NCBI GenBank assembly: GCA_031291055.1
Contig: JARLJU010000022.1
Span: forward strand, 124,001-188,000
Reading direction: 5' to 3'
Source: Rudaea sp.
Lineage (GTDB): Bacteria > Pseudomonadota > Gammaproteobacteria > Xanthomonadales > Rhodanobacteraceae
DNA: 64,000 nucleotides
In this document: positions 28,386 to 37,298 of the stretch, piece by piece
Numbering within the stretch: position 1 is the first letter of the stretch
Layout of the letters: every line of letters begins with the position of its first letter
Program-made: the position numbers and the translations under genes
The notes under the pieces: model-generated
Databases searched by the model: none
What the model was told of the DNA's origin: nothing
The model's input: the letters and a program-made list of their open reading frames with translations, nothing else

Positions 28386-28583
28386 AACGAGAGTCGCGGC
28401 CGACGTCAATGGAAAATCCCGGCGCAGCTCGAACGATCGGGGTGACGGTCCCGCATACGGCAACTCGAAACTCTCGAAGCTGTTGCCCAGGATAAAACCC
28501 GATGCGGCTGCAATGCCGAGAATTTTCGCGTGGCCGTTTTTTCGCTGGTTGCCAAGCAGGCAATGGCCGGGCGTGTCGGACAT
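28314..28583 (-). CDS. Possible small antisense-overlapping ORF
   Basis: 89 codons from an ATG with AAAGGAA about 7 bases upstream. The product begins MSDTPGHC and contains one moderately hydrophobic stretch, ILGIAAASGFILG. Its 3' end overlaps the propeller gene by 72 bases on the opposite strand. The good SD is the only real support. The surrounding gap, 28386-28840, holds no other candidate. Confidence 0.25.
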   Translation of the reverse strand: MSDTPGHCLLGNQRKNGHAKILGIAAASGFILGNSFESFELPYAGPSPRSFELRRDFPLTSAATLVSLETIAEDIVALDIAPYTRQPVA

Positions 28584-28840
28584 GGCGGTTCCTTTGCAAA
28601 TCGAATCCAAGTTGGCAAACGACTTCTCGCCGCAGCCGATGGCAGTGTCCTCGATATCCCCGCAATTGCCGACCACATAACTTGCTACTGGATTGAAACG
28701 GCTCGCGCCAGTGCAGGCCCAATGACGTTGCATCTGGCCACGTGTTCAACATGAAGCTCAACCGTGACGATAGTCCCATGGACGCCCGAGCGCTGTGGGC
28801 TCTATGATCGAGCGCCCGCCTCATCCAGCAAGGAACGATC

Positions 28841-30508
28841 TTGAAACATCTGCTCGCCTGCGCCATTGCGCTTTCCCTTTGCGCCGCCGCGATGGCTGCT
28901 GCCCAGCCGGCCACCGACGCTCCGAAATTCGATCCCAGGCGATTGTCCGATGAAGTGAAGACCCTGTCGTCGGATGCGTTCGAGGGGCGCGGCCCGGCTA
29001 CGCCGGGCGAAACGAAGACCGTTGCCTACGTGATCGAGCGGATGAAGGGAGCTGGCCTTACGCCGGGTGGTGATCTGAAAAATGGCAAGCGCGCGTGGAC
29101 CCAGGCAGTCCCGCTCGTGCGTGCTGAAATCACCGGCACGCCGGATCTGTCGCTGAGCATCGGCGGCAGGGCGCAGGCGCTCACGCAGGGCATCCAGATT
29201 TCGGTACGCGCACCGCTGGATGGTTCCAGGTCGGTGGCGCTGAAGGATGTACCGCTGGTATTCGTCGGTTACGGCGTCACCGCGCCGGAGCGCCACTGGG
29301 ACGATTTCAAGGGTGTGGATCTGAAAGGCAAGATCATGGTCGTGCTGGTCAACGATCCGGACTTCGAAACCGGCGTCGGCGATTTTGGCGGCAAGGCGAT
29401 GACCTACTACGGCCGCTGGACCTACAAATACGAAGAAGCCGCGCGCCGCGGTGCCGCTGGCGTGTTGGTCGTCCATGAGACCGGGCCGGCCGCCTACGGC
29501 TGGAACACTGTAAAGAATTCCAATACCAATGCGATGTTCGACATCGTGCGCGAGCATCCGGCCGACACGCACACGAAACTCGAGGGTTGGATCACCCGCG
29601 ATCTTGCCGTCGATCTGTTCGAGCGCACGGGCCTGGATTTCGAAGCGCTGAAGAAACAGGCGCAGACGCGCGATTTCAAGCCGGTGACGTTCAAGGATGC
29701 GACTTTCTCGGCGAGCTATGCGGTCGACCAGAAACTGATCACGACGCAGAACATCGTCGGTCGCGTCGAGGGCAGCAAGCGCCCCGACGAAACCATCATC
29801 TACAGCGCCCACTGGGATCACCTGGGCATCGGCGCGCCGGATGCAAAAGGCGACAAGATATACAATGGTGCAGTTGACAATGCCACCGGCACGGCGGCGC
29901 TGATCGAACTCGGCCGCGCCTTCGCGCATGCGCCAACACCCGAGCGCTCGGTTGTTTTCCTCAACGTCACCGCCGAAGAAAAGGGTCTGCTCGGCTCCGA
30001 ATACTATGCCGCGAATCCGCTGTATCCGCTGGCCAAGACCGTTGCCGACATCAATACCGACGCGCTCGATCCGAACGGGCCCGCGCGCAACTTCAGCCAG
30101 TCCGGCAGCGCGAGTTCCGGACTGCTCGATGCGCTGATTGCTGACGCAAAAGCAGCGGGGCTCGCGTTTCTGCCCGATCCGCACCCGGAAACCGGCGGCT
30201 TCTTCCGCTCGGATCATTTCTCATTCGCCAAGCGTGGCGTTCCGGCCCTGTCATTTGAATCCGGCAATGACTTGATTGCCGGCGGCGTCGCGGCAGGGGA
30301 AGCGGCGAGCAAGGACTACGTCACCCATCATTATCACCAGCCGTCCGACGAGTGGCAGGCAGACTGGACCTTCGCCGGCATGGCCCACGACCTGCCGGTG
30401 CTGTACAAGGTTGGCCACGACCTGGCCGTTTCGGATGAGTGGCCGAACTGGTCTCAGGATTCCGAATTCCGGCCCATCCGCGATGCGACGGCGGCAGAGC
30501 GAAAGTAG
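28841..30508 (+). CDS. Secreted M28 family zinc aminopeptidase
   Basis: 555 residues beginning at a TTG with AAGGAA six bases upstream; no ATG gives a full signal peptide. After the signal peptide (to about AMAAAQP) comes a region with a protease-associated insert (about 130-260). The M28 catalytic core follows: AHWDHLG near residue 323, GAVDNATG, TAEEKGLLGS near 376, NTDALDPNG and the C-terminal HHYHQPSDEW. All five metal ligands and the catalytic glutamate appear present. It should release N-terminal residues from peptides in the periplasm or outside. Confidence 0.92.
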   Translation: MKHLLACAIALSLCAAAMAAAQPATDAPKFDPRRLSDEVKTLSSDAFEGRGPATPGETKTVAYVIERMKGAGLTPGGDLKNGKRAWTQAVPLVRAEITGTPDLSLSIGGRAQALTQGIQISVRAPLDGSRSVALKDVPLVFVGYGVTAPERHWDDFKGVDLKGKIMVVLVNDPDFETGVGDFGGKAMTYYGRWTYKYEEAARRGAAGVLVVHETGPAAYGWNTVKNSNTNAMFDIVREHPADTHTKLEGWITRDLAVDLFERTGLDFEALKKQAQTRDFKPVTFKDATFSASYAVDQKLITTQNIVGRVEGSKRPDETIIYSAHWDHLGIGAPDAKGDKIYNGAVDNATGTAALIELGRAFAHAPTPERSVVFLNVTAEEKGLLGSEYYAANPLYPLAKTVADINTDALDPNGPARNFSQSGSASSGLLDALIADAKAAGLAFLPDPHPETGGFFRSDHFSFAKRGVPALSFESGNDLIAGGVAAGEAASKDYVTHHYHQPSDEWQADWTFAGMAHDLPVLYKVGHDLAVSDEWPNWSQDSEFRPIRDATAAERK

Positions 30509-30639
30509 AGCGGGCACGCGCGGCTTGAAAGATCCTTCAGCGTTGTGCGCACGGCGGAGGGTTGTGTCAACGCTGGGGTGAAGTCAGGCGTCGCCGTACA
30601 CCGCCTGTACTTCGTACGCAGGTCTTGCCGGAGGGCTTC

Positions 30640-31185
30640 ATGGCGCTAGTGGATTCTTCGTCGGAGCGCTATGCCGCGCCAGTGCGCTGGATGCACTGGA
30701 TCGTTTTCGCCTGCGTTCTGGCAGCGTACGCGTCGATCAACCTGTTCGAGCTGTTTCCGCGTGGCAGCGCAGCGCGCGCGAATGTTCTGGCGGCGCACTA
30801 TCTGGCTGGGCTGGCGGTTCTGTTGCTGGTGCTGCCACGTTTCTGGCTCCGCAGCCGTCACTTGACCCCCACAATAGTGCCGCCGCTGGATCGTTGGGCA
30901 GACCTGCTGGGTAAAACGACGCACCTTGCACTCTACATGTTCCTGCTGGTCCAGCCGATTCTCGGCGTCGTGACGCTACAGGTCGGGGGCAAGCCCGTGA
31001 CCTTCTTCGGCATCACCCTGCTCCGGGCTTTCGTCGCAGCGCCCAACCGCGAACTGTCGCATCGGCTTGAAGATATCCATGCCACGATTGGCACCATTTT
31101 CTACTGGGTGATCGGCCTGCACATCCTCGCCGCGCTATGGCACCACTGCGTCAGGCGAGACAATACCCTGCGGCGGATGTTTTGA
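30640..31185 (+). CDS. Cytochrome b561 (CybB-like)
   Basis: 181 residues with four transmembrane helices. Haem-ligand histidines sit in VRWMHWIVF, LAAHYLAGL, LEDIHATIG and GLHILAALWHH, as in bacterial cytochrome b561. It passes electrons in the inner membrane, in related cases from quinol to oxygen or superoxide. GGAGGG lies just upstream of the ATG; a longer upstream frame is unsupported. Confidence 0.9.
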   Translation: MALVDSSSERYAAPVRWMHWIVFACVLAAYASINLFELFPRGSAARANVLAAHYLAGLAVLLLVLPRFWLRSRHLTPTIVPPLDRWADLLGKTTHLALYMFLLVQPILGVVTLQVGGKPVTFFGITLLRAFVAAPNRELSHRLEDIHATIGTIFYWVIGLHILAALWHHCVRRDNTLRRMF

Positions 31186-31269
31186 TTCAATAGCGACAAG
31201 TCGGCGTGCGCAGGAAGTGCTGTCGGGGTACTCTTGGAACCTGTATCGGCGATTTGCGAGCCTGCCGGA

Positions 31270-32406
31270 ATGAAAAAGCGCAGTTCACGGGGTCAGCACA
31301 CGCTCGCCCGGGAATATTTTGTTTCGAACGACATCTTTGCAGCCGAGCACGAGCGGATCTTCCTTCGCTCCTGGCTGCTGGCCGGACATGTGTCGCAACT
31401 GCAGGAACCCGGAAGCTATTTCCTGTTCGAGATCGAGCACGAAAGCGTGATCGTGCTGCGCGACGGCGCAGGCGAAATCCGGGCCTTCCACAATCATTGC
31501 CGGCACCGCGGCAGCAGGCTGTGCCGGGAAACATCCGGAGTGCTCGGCGCGGCGATTCAGTGCCCCTACCACGCGTGGAGCTACGGACTCGACGGCGCCT
31601 TGCGCAATGTGCCTATGATGAACGATGTGGCCGGGTTCGATGCGGCGGATTATCCGCTGCATCGCGTGGCGCTCACCAACTGGCAGGGCTTCCTGTTCGT
31701 CAATCTCGCCGACCAGCCGCTGGCGTTTGCCGACGCGCTGCCGGGTCTGGCCGGGCGCTTTGGTGCGTGGCAGCCGTCGGAGCTGCGCGCCGTGCATCGC
31801 GAGGTCTACGATGTCGAGGCGAACTGGAAGATGTTCTTCCACAACTTCAGCGAGTGCTACCACTGCCCGCTGGCGCATCCGGTCCTGAACAAGCTGGCAC
31901 CGTTCCGCAATTCGGAGAACGATCTGGAGGAAGGTCCGGTGCTCGGCGGTCCGATGTGGATGAACAACAGCGAAGGCAGCATGACGATCGGCGGCGAACG
32001 CTGTGCGCCGGCGTTCGCCGGTCTGAACGACGAACAGCGCGGGCGTGTATATTATTACACCTTGTTCCCCGGCGCATTTCTCTCGTTCCATCCGGATTAT
32101 GTGCTGGTGCATCGCGTGCAGCCGCTGGCGATCGGTCGAACGCGCATTGTGTGCGAATGGTTTTTCCATCCCTCCGCGATCGCTACGCCGGGCTTCGATC
32201 CGCAGCCGGCCATCGCGCTGTGGGACATGACCAACCGGCAGGATTGGGAGTTGTGCGTGAACGCCTATCGTGGTGTTGTTTCACGTGTGTGGCGGGCCGG
32301 CCCGTACTCGGAACTGGAAAGCCAGCTCGCTGCGTTCGATCGTCAGTACCTGCGTGCACTGGGCATCGGCTCGGAGTCGCAGAATATCCCCTTGCGAATG
32401 GTCTGA
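31270..32406 (+). CDS. Rieske ring-hydroxylating oxygenase, alpha subunit
   Basis: 378 residues. The Rieske [2Fe-2S] motif is NHCRHRGSRLC ... CPYHAWSYG (about residues 76-104). The mononuclear iron site is in FSECYHCPLAHP, giving the E/D-x2-H-x4-H pattern. The family includes choline, carnitine and glycine-betaine monooxygenases as well as aromatic dioxygenases; no beta subunit or reductase gene is adjacent, so an electron donor must come from elsewhere. ATG at 31270 was preferred to an upstream TTG. Confidence 0.9.
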   Translation: MKKRSSRGQHTLAREYFVSNDIFAAEHERIFLRSWLLAGHVSQLQEPGSYFLFEIEHESVIVLRDGAGEIRAFHNHCRHRGSRLCRETSGVLGAAIQCPYHAWSYGLDGALRNVPMMNDVAGFDAADYPLHRVALTNWQGFLFVNLADQPLAFADALPGLAGRFGAWQPSELRAVHREVYDVEANWKMFFHNFSECYHCPLAHPVLNKLAPFRNSENDLEEGPVLGGPMWMNNSEGSMTIGGERCAPAFAGLNDEQRGRVYYYTLFPGAFLSFHPDYVLVHRVQPLAIGRTRIVCEWFFHPSAIATPGFDPQPAIALWDMTNRQDWELCVNAYRGVVSRVWRAGPYSELESQLAAFDRQYLRALGIGSESQNIPLRMV

Positions 32407-32442
32407 AGCGCAGATTTTCCTGTTGCCGCCGCGCAGCGAAGC

Positions 32443-32457
32443 TTCGCCAACGGCGAA
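32443..32457. other. Short perfect hairpin in intergenic region
   Basis: TTCGCC AAC GGCGAA, a 6-bp stem with a 3-base loop, 37 bases after the Rieske oxygenase stop. It is followed by an A-rich rather than T-rich stretch, so it is a weak terminator candidate. The rest of 32407-32698 holds no gene; a second 6-bp hairpin (ATTGCA TGGT TGCAAT, 32656-32671) stands before the next SD. Confidence 0.3.
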
Positions 32458-32698
32458 AATGGAAATAAAGAAATTTACTCTGCGTTCAGCCTGACCTTCG
32501 CCTGGCGAAATGGCGCACCTCACGCCAAGCCCGCATTCATGGGAATTTCGCCGTGTTGCTCGCTGCTTCATGCAGTGCCGGAATGCTGAACCCAGGCAAA
32601 CCGCTTTTTCACGTCTTAATAACTTGGCGTCGATTCGGCAGTATGCTCGCGCCACATTGCATGGTTGCAATGCACAGTTTTCTAACAGGGAGCGTTGT

Positions 32699-34198
32699 AT
32701 GTCGACCGCCAATTCGCTTTGCGCTCGCCGTGTTTCGTCCGGCTCACTGAAAGCAACAGCAGCGCCGCTTGCCGCGGCAATAGCATTGTGTCTGGGTGCC
32801 GCAGCGCACGCGACGACAATCACCGTCAACGACGCAACTGCGGGCAGCGTAACGGGTGCCTGTACGATCGTCGATGCAGTCACGGCACTAAATATGCAGA
32901 CAATGGTCAATGATTGCGCCGCCGGCAACGGCATCAACGACACAATCGATCTCACCGGCTTTACGACGCCGACGACAATTTCGTTTCTCACCTCGACGAG
33001 CGGACAGGGGCACGCCCTGGTGTTGAGCAGCGCGGCAACTATCAGCGGCCTTGTGGACGCCACCGGTACGCCGCTCGTCACGATCGAGCGCAGCAGCGTC
33101 AGCGGCACGCCGGATTTTGGACTGATCAGCACCACTCAGGCGCTGACGATAAACGGTCTGGCACTGGAAAATGGATACGCCCAGTCAGGGTATCTGGGCG
33201 GGGCAATTCTGGCCGGCAGCGCGCTGATCGTGAACTACAGCGTGATCAGCGGCAACGCGTCTTCGAGTGCCGGCGGCGGAATTGCCGGGTCGAATTCCGT
33301 GACCATCAATCGATCCACGGTGAGCGGCAACACGGCCGCGAATGCCGGCGGCGGCATTCTGTCCAACAGCTCGGTGCGCACGTACTATTCCTCCATCAGC
33401 GACAATTCCACCACGTCGGCCGCCGGTGCTGGCGGCGGCGGAATCTATTGCACCGGCATTGTCGTGGCAGGCCACTCGACCATCGGCGGCAACAATTCCG
33501 CAAGCAAGGGTGGCGGCATCAATGCCACAGCCACAGTGAATCTGACCAATTCGACCATCAGTGGCAACGAAGCGCTGGCGGGCCCGGGCGGGGGTGTCTA
33601 TGCGATGGGCGGAGGCGTGGGCTTGACAGCCTCCACTCTCGACAGCAATACCGCAACGGCCAATGGCGGTGGCGTCTTCACCGACAGCGCCACGCTGACC
33701 AACTCGACGGTTACCGGCAATACCGCAGGTGGCGCTGGCGGTGGAATCTACGCCACGTCGCTGGATTCTAACTACAGCACCATCTTCGCCAATACTGCGC
33801 AGACGGGCATCGGAGGCGGCGTCGACTTTTCCACAAGTGCAGCCGCCAACGCAACCATCTTCTTCAGTAACATGCCTGAAGACGTGAACACCAGCGGCCA
33901 GAATACGCTGAGCGGCAACTATGACCTCGTCGGCAGTACCCCACTGGTCATGCCCAGCGGCACGCTCAACTGCAACCCGATGCTGGGCAGTCTGAGCAAC
34001 AACGGCGGTCCGACGAAAACCTTGCCGCTGGCGAGCGGCTCATGCGCCATCGACGCGGCATCGGCAACGCCGACCGAAACAACCGATCAGCGCGGCTATG
34101 TGCGTCCGGCGCCGATCGGCACCATGCCGAAGGCCGATATCGGCGCTTACGAAGCCGGTTCGGATCCGGATGTCATATTCGCGAACGGATTCGAATAG
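32699..34198 (+). CDS. Secreted beta-helix protein, CSLREA-like start, choice-of-anchor Q, GFE tag
   Basis: 499 residues; ATG with AGGGAG about 8 bases upstream and a signal peptide ending AAAHA. The mature start (TITVNDATAGSVTGACTIVDAV) resembles the CSLREA region. A right-handed parallel beta-helix follows with repeated STVSGN, GGGI and STISGN turns. The C-terminal LSNNGGPTKTLPL ... DQRG ... DIGAYE is the choice-of-anchor Q pattern. The protein ends DVIFANGFE (34169-34195). It is a paralogue of the gene at 58406. Role probably adhesin-like or surface-exposed; no polysaccharide-lyase residues identified. Confidence 0.85.
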   Translation: MSTANSLCARRVSSGSLKATAAPLAAAIALCLGAAAHATTITVNDATAGSVTGACTIVDAVTALNMQTMVNDCAAGNGINDTIDLTGFTTPTTISFLTSTSGQGHALVLSSAATISGLVDATGTPLVTIERSSVSGTPDFGLISTTQALTINGLALENGYAQSGYLGGAILAGSALIVNYSVISGNASSSAGGGIAGSNSVTINRSTVSGNTAANAGGGILSNSSVRTYYSSISDNSTTSAAGAGGGGIYCTGIVVAGHSTIGGNNSASKGGGINATATVNLTNSTISGNEALAGPGGGVYAMGGGVGLTASTLDSNTATANGGGVFTDSATLTNSTVTGNTAGGAGGGIYATSLDSNYSTIFANTAQTGIGGGVDFSTSAAANATIFFSNMPEDVNTSGQNTLSGNYDLVGSTPLVMPSGTLNCNPMLGSLSNNGGPTKTLPLASGSCAIDAASATPTETTDQRGYVRPAPIGTMPKADIGAYEAGSDPDVIFANGFE

Positions 34199-34236
34199 CA
34201 AGCGGACCGGCACACCCGAGTCCGGGAGCGGCCGCA

Positions 34237-35277
34237 TCAATGAAGATCGCCGGTTTTCTCCGCAAGTTCGATGCTGCGCGGTGCTGCCAGCCCCGCGTAG
34301 CGGACGTCGATTTTCTCCAGCAGCTTGCGCGCCTCTGCGGTCTTGCCGCGCGCCGACAGATCTTCCACCTGGCGCAGTTGCGCTGTCATTTCGTTTTCAA
34401 TGCGCGCGCGGCACGCAGCCAATTTGTCCGCGCTGGGCTGCTCGTGTCCGCCCAAGGCATCGAGCGCACGACTGAATGCCGCCGTTCCCGCGGATTCGTG
34501 GCCCGTCCACGCGACTGTCTCTGCATGCACATCGAACACGCACCATTCCTGCATTGAGCGGCGGCTGTGCGCGTCCTGGTCGAGGTGAAAGGTATCGTCC
34601 TTTCCGGTCAGGTAGACGAGTCGCGTGGATTGCTGGAACTGCTTGAACAGTTCCGTTGGCGGCAGTGGGATCTGCGCGTCGCCGATCGGATCGCTGCCGG
34701 CCTCCAGCAGCGCGCCGCGAAAAACATCCGGATAGCCGAGGGCGACGCGCAATGCAACACGCGAGCCTCCGGAAAAGCCACCGACGTAGACGCGCGCCGG
34801 ATCGATCCGGTAGCGCTGCATGATGTTGTGCGCGGCCAGCAAGGCCAGCGGTTCGCGCCGATCGACGACACTGGCGTCATTGCCGGATTTCGCCGCGCTG
34901 ACGAAGATCATGCCGTGGCGATCAAGCGCCGCCGTCCAGTTCCGCGGCACAGTTGCAGCTTCCCAGGGCGGCACGAACACGAGCAACGCATAGCCTTGCG
35001 CCGGCTCCGTGTCAGGCACGTAGACTGCGAACCTCTCTTGCGTCAGATCGATCGATTGCTCGCGCGCAGCCTGACCGGAACGCGTCAAAGCGGCCTGCAG
35101 ACGCGAGGCAGCCAGTGGGCTGAACAGCCGTTGCGGGAGAATCGCGCTGCGCGACAACGGCGAGTATTCGCTGAACACAACGCCGGTCTGCAAGCCGGTC
35201 CTGGCCGGCGACGCGTCCGCTCCGACAAGCAGTGGCAATGCCAGCGTACCGAGCAAGAGCAGGCAGCGCGCGATCAC
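34237..35277 (-). CDS. Secreted alpha/beta-hydrolase (PHB-depolymerase/esterase-like)
   Basis: 346 residues from a GTG, with a signal peptide to about VGADASP. The nucleophile elbow is GGFSGGSR (serine near residue 170); LTGKDDTFH could supply the aspartate and WTGHESAG the histidine. The layout matches secreted esterases of the PHB-depolymerase or feruloyl-esterase group. The last 60 residues are a charged helix of unknown role (RIENEMTAQLRQVEDLSARG). No clear SD precedes the GTG. Confidence 0.75.
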   Translation of the reverse strand: MIARCLLLLGTLALPLLVGADASPARTGLQTGVVFSEYSPLSRSAILPQRLFSPLAASRLQAALTRSGQAAREQSIDLTQERFAVYVPDTEPAQGYALLVFVPPWEAATVPRNWTAALDRHGMIFVSAAKSGNDASVVDRREPLALLAAHNIMQRYRIDPARVYVGGFSGGSRVALRVALGYPDVFRGALLEAGSDPIGDAQIPLPPTELFKQFQQSTRLVYLTGKDDTFHLDQDAHSRRSMQEWCVFDVHAETVAWTGHESAGTAAFSRALDALGGHEQPSADKLAACRARIENEMTAQLRQVEDLSARGKTAEARKLLEKIDVRYAGLAAPRSIELAEKTGDLH

Positions 35278-35485
35278 AGGCGTATGCTAGCACCGACCAA
35301 GGATTCGGTCGTGCCGGCTGTCCTGGCTGGAATGCCGAAAGCCATGCACGTGCCGGACGGTCTGGCGGATCAAGCCAATGCCGGCCGCAGGGTTGCAGGC
35401 TGGCAGGTAAAAGTGTCAGTGCCGCTTTTTCGTTGGAATGGGTACTGTCCGGTGCGGACTTTTCCGATTCAGGAGCGCGATTGCC

Positions 35486-35878
35486 GTGCAGCCGAGTGAG
35501 GTCCTGATCGTCAAAACCTCAGCCCACCGGGTTGGACTTCGCATCGAAGTACGCGGGCCGGGGAACTACGCGAACACGGTGGCGTACTGGCAGACGATCT
35601 GCGCGGAACTCGGGGCACGACCTGCGCCGGGCCTGTTGCTGATCGACAGGACCACCGGCGCACCTCTTTCGGCTGACGAATGGAAGGCGCTGGTGGCGAC
35701 CATTGCCGGCAAGGGCCTGGAAAAAACGCATATCGCGCATGTCAAACCGGCGGGCCTGCAACGCATCGAATTCTGCGAGATCTTCGCCCGCGAAGCCGGT
35801 ATCGTCGCGCGCGTATTCACCGACGAGAACGAAGCCGATTTGTGGCTGCGCTATGGTGAACGGACCCCCGCGACCTGA
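35486..35878 (+). CDS. SpoIIAA/STAS-like small protein
   Basis: 130 residues from a GTG with AGGAGCG upstream. The pattern GLLLIDRTTGAPLSADEW and the closing ARVFTDENEADLWLRYG resemble SpoIIAA-like (STAS-fold) proteins in which the end reads F-x-D/E-E-x-E-A-x-x-W-L. No kinase or anti-sigma partner is adjacent apart from the decayed sigma-factor locus downstream. Function unknown; assignment is by fold-level resemblance. Confidence 0.6.
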   Translation: MQPSEVLIVKTSAHRVGLRIEVRGPGNYANTVAYWQTICAELGARPAPGLLLIDRTTGAPLSADEWKALVATIAGKGLEKTHIAHVKPAGLQRIEFCEIFAREAGIVARVFTDENEADLWLRYGERTPAT

Positions 35879-35883
35879 ATGCC

Positions 35884-36015
35884 TCAGCCCCGGGTGGATC
35901 GCGCCGACGGCCGGGCCAGCACCTCATCGAGGAATTTCATCGCGGCGTCCGAGCCCGACTGGCCGAGCCAGAACAGCGCCTGTTGCTTGACCTCGTGCGG
36001 GTAGCGGCCGCGCAC
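35884..36015 (-). pseudogene. HEAT-repeat protein C-terminal remnant
   Basis: In one frame this stretch reads RGRYPHEVKQQALFWLGQSG followed by SDAAMKFLDEVLA and a TGA at 35884-35886. This is a typical last HEAT repeat (paired helices with A-L-F-W-L-G-Q-S-G). It has no start codon or SD of its own and is joined directly, out of frame, to the sigma-factor remnant. Proteins of this type are often encoded behind ECF sigma factors, which supports an internal deletion. Confidence 0.65.
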
Positions 36016-36020
36016 CGGCG

Positions 36021-36229
36021 CACGTTGAACAAGGCCTCCTGCACGGCGTCTTCAGCCAACGCCGCGTCGCGCGTGATGCGCACACACACAGCGCAAACAA
36101 CTTCCGCGCGTAAGCCTCGACCAGATGTCGATATGCATCGCGATCACCGCCCCGGGCCGCAACGCCCCAGTGCTTTTCATCTTCGGTCATGGCTGGTTGG
36201 ATGCTGGCATCGTGCATTTGGTTAGCCAT
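36021..36229 (-). pseudogene. ECF sigma factor N-terminal remnant, frameshifted
   Basis: From the ATG at 36229 the frame reads MANQMHDASI then GGDRDAYRHLVEAYARKLFA, the start of sigma-70 region 2. After LCV the frame is lost in a TG dinucleotide run (36082-36090 region); dropping two bases restores RITRDAALAEDAVQEALFNV. Homology then stops and HEAT sequence begins. Region 4 is absent, so no functional sigma factor can be made. Confidence 0.7.
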
Positions 36230-36463
36230 GTGCTCAGCGGCGCGCCCATGCGCCTGCGCGAGCATCCGGAAAGCGTTAGCACAAACTCGGTAACGCTATC
36301 GTGATGCGGAGATATTTGCGCGTAAAATCATCATGTTGCAAGCCAGATATCAGACGCAATTCATTGCGAGCATACTTGCGTGTCTTCGCCCGTTCGCCAA
36401 TCACGGAGACAAACAGATGGCAAACCTTAACTATCAAGAGCGCTAGCTCAGAAGGAGGTTCCA

Positions 36464-37240
36464 GTGAAGATCATGACATCTTGTGCGGTGTCGGCGATTG
36501 CACTTTTGGCCGTCACCGGTGTTCACGCGGCAGAAGCGGACAAAGCGAACGTTACCCGGGTTTACAACGACACCGTGGCCCCTGCGGATCAGCAAGCCTA
36601 TGAGACAGGCGTCAAGAATTACAACAAATGCCTTGGCCAGCATGGGTTCAAGTACACATGGGCTGCCTGGACGCACGAAACCGGCAACACGTACACGTAT
36701 TCGTATATTGCAGGGCCATACACGTGGGCGAGTTTCGATACCATGCACGAAGTCGGCAAGTCGTGTGACGATTCGTGGAGGGCGGAGGCGAACCCGCATT
36801 TGAAAGGCGAAACCAGCGCATTTCTTGTCGGCATGCCCGAACTCAGCTACATGTCCAAGGACAAGGATTCCAAGCCTGCGCTCATCAACGTCACATTGTT
36901 CACGTTGAAGACCGGCCATGAGGCAAGCGAGGCGTTCACCGAGGCGTTGAAGAAGATCACCGCGGCCGCTGAAAAATCCAACTGGTCCTTGCACTACATG
37001 GTTTCAAAAGTTCGCGCCGGCGGCGAAGGGGCTGCGGATTTCATTCTCGTAAGCCAGGCAAAAAACTGGGCGGAGTTCGGTGCGGAACCCAACCCGCCGC
37101 TTTGGAAAATGGTGGAAGGCGTTTACGGCAAGCCCGACACCGATGCGCTGCGCAAATCGCTGAACGATGCCATCCATGAAGTGACCTCGCACGTGGACAG
37201 CTACAGCGCCGAGCTGACCTATGCGCCGGCAAGCAAGTAA
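36464..37240 (+). CDS. Secreted protein of unknown function
   Basis: 258 residues from a GTG preceded by AAGGAGGT, an almost perfect SD and the strongest in the window, suggesting high expression. Signal peptide to about GVHAAEA. The body appears to hold two related halves, each with an aromatic-rich beta segment (YTWAAWTHETGNTYTYSY; NWSLHYMVSKV) and a WAEFG or WASFD helix, as in dimeric alpha/beta-barrel proteins. Base composition is slightly lower in GC than its neighbours. No known family recognised. Confidence 0.7.
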   Translation: MKIMTSCAVSAIALLAVTGVHAAEADKANVTRVYNDTVAPADQQAYETGVKNYNKCLGQHGFKYTWAAWTHETGNTYTYSYIAGPYTWASFDTMHEVGKSCDDSWRAEANPHLKGETSAFLVGMPELSYMSKDKDSKPALINVTLFTLKTGHEASEAFTEALKKITAAAEKSNWSLHYMVSKVRAGGEGAADFILVSQAKNWAEFGAEPNPPLWKMVEGVYGKPDTDALRKSLNDAIHEVTSHVDSYSAELTYAPASK

Positions 37241-37255
37241 TCGCGGCTATTGAGC

Positions 37256-37281
37256 ATGGCAGTCCACCGGTGGGCTGCCAT
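37256..37281. terminator. Palindromic hairpin after the secreted-protein gene
   Basis: ATGGCAG-TC-CACC and GGTG-GG-CTGCCAT form a near-perfect hairpin 15 bases after the stop at 37240. It sits between that gene and the small gene at 37299. No T-tract follows, so termination would be partial or factor-dependent. Confidence 0.45.
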
Positions 37282-37298
37282 CGCGGACCAGGACCAGC

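Noticed and set aside
28802..30217. A 471-codon open frame on the minus strand
   Set aside because: Antisense to the M28 peptidase with all catalytic residues; no motif in the antisense product.
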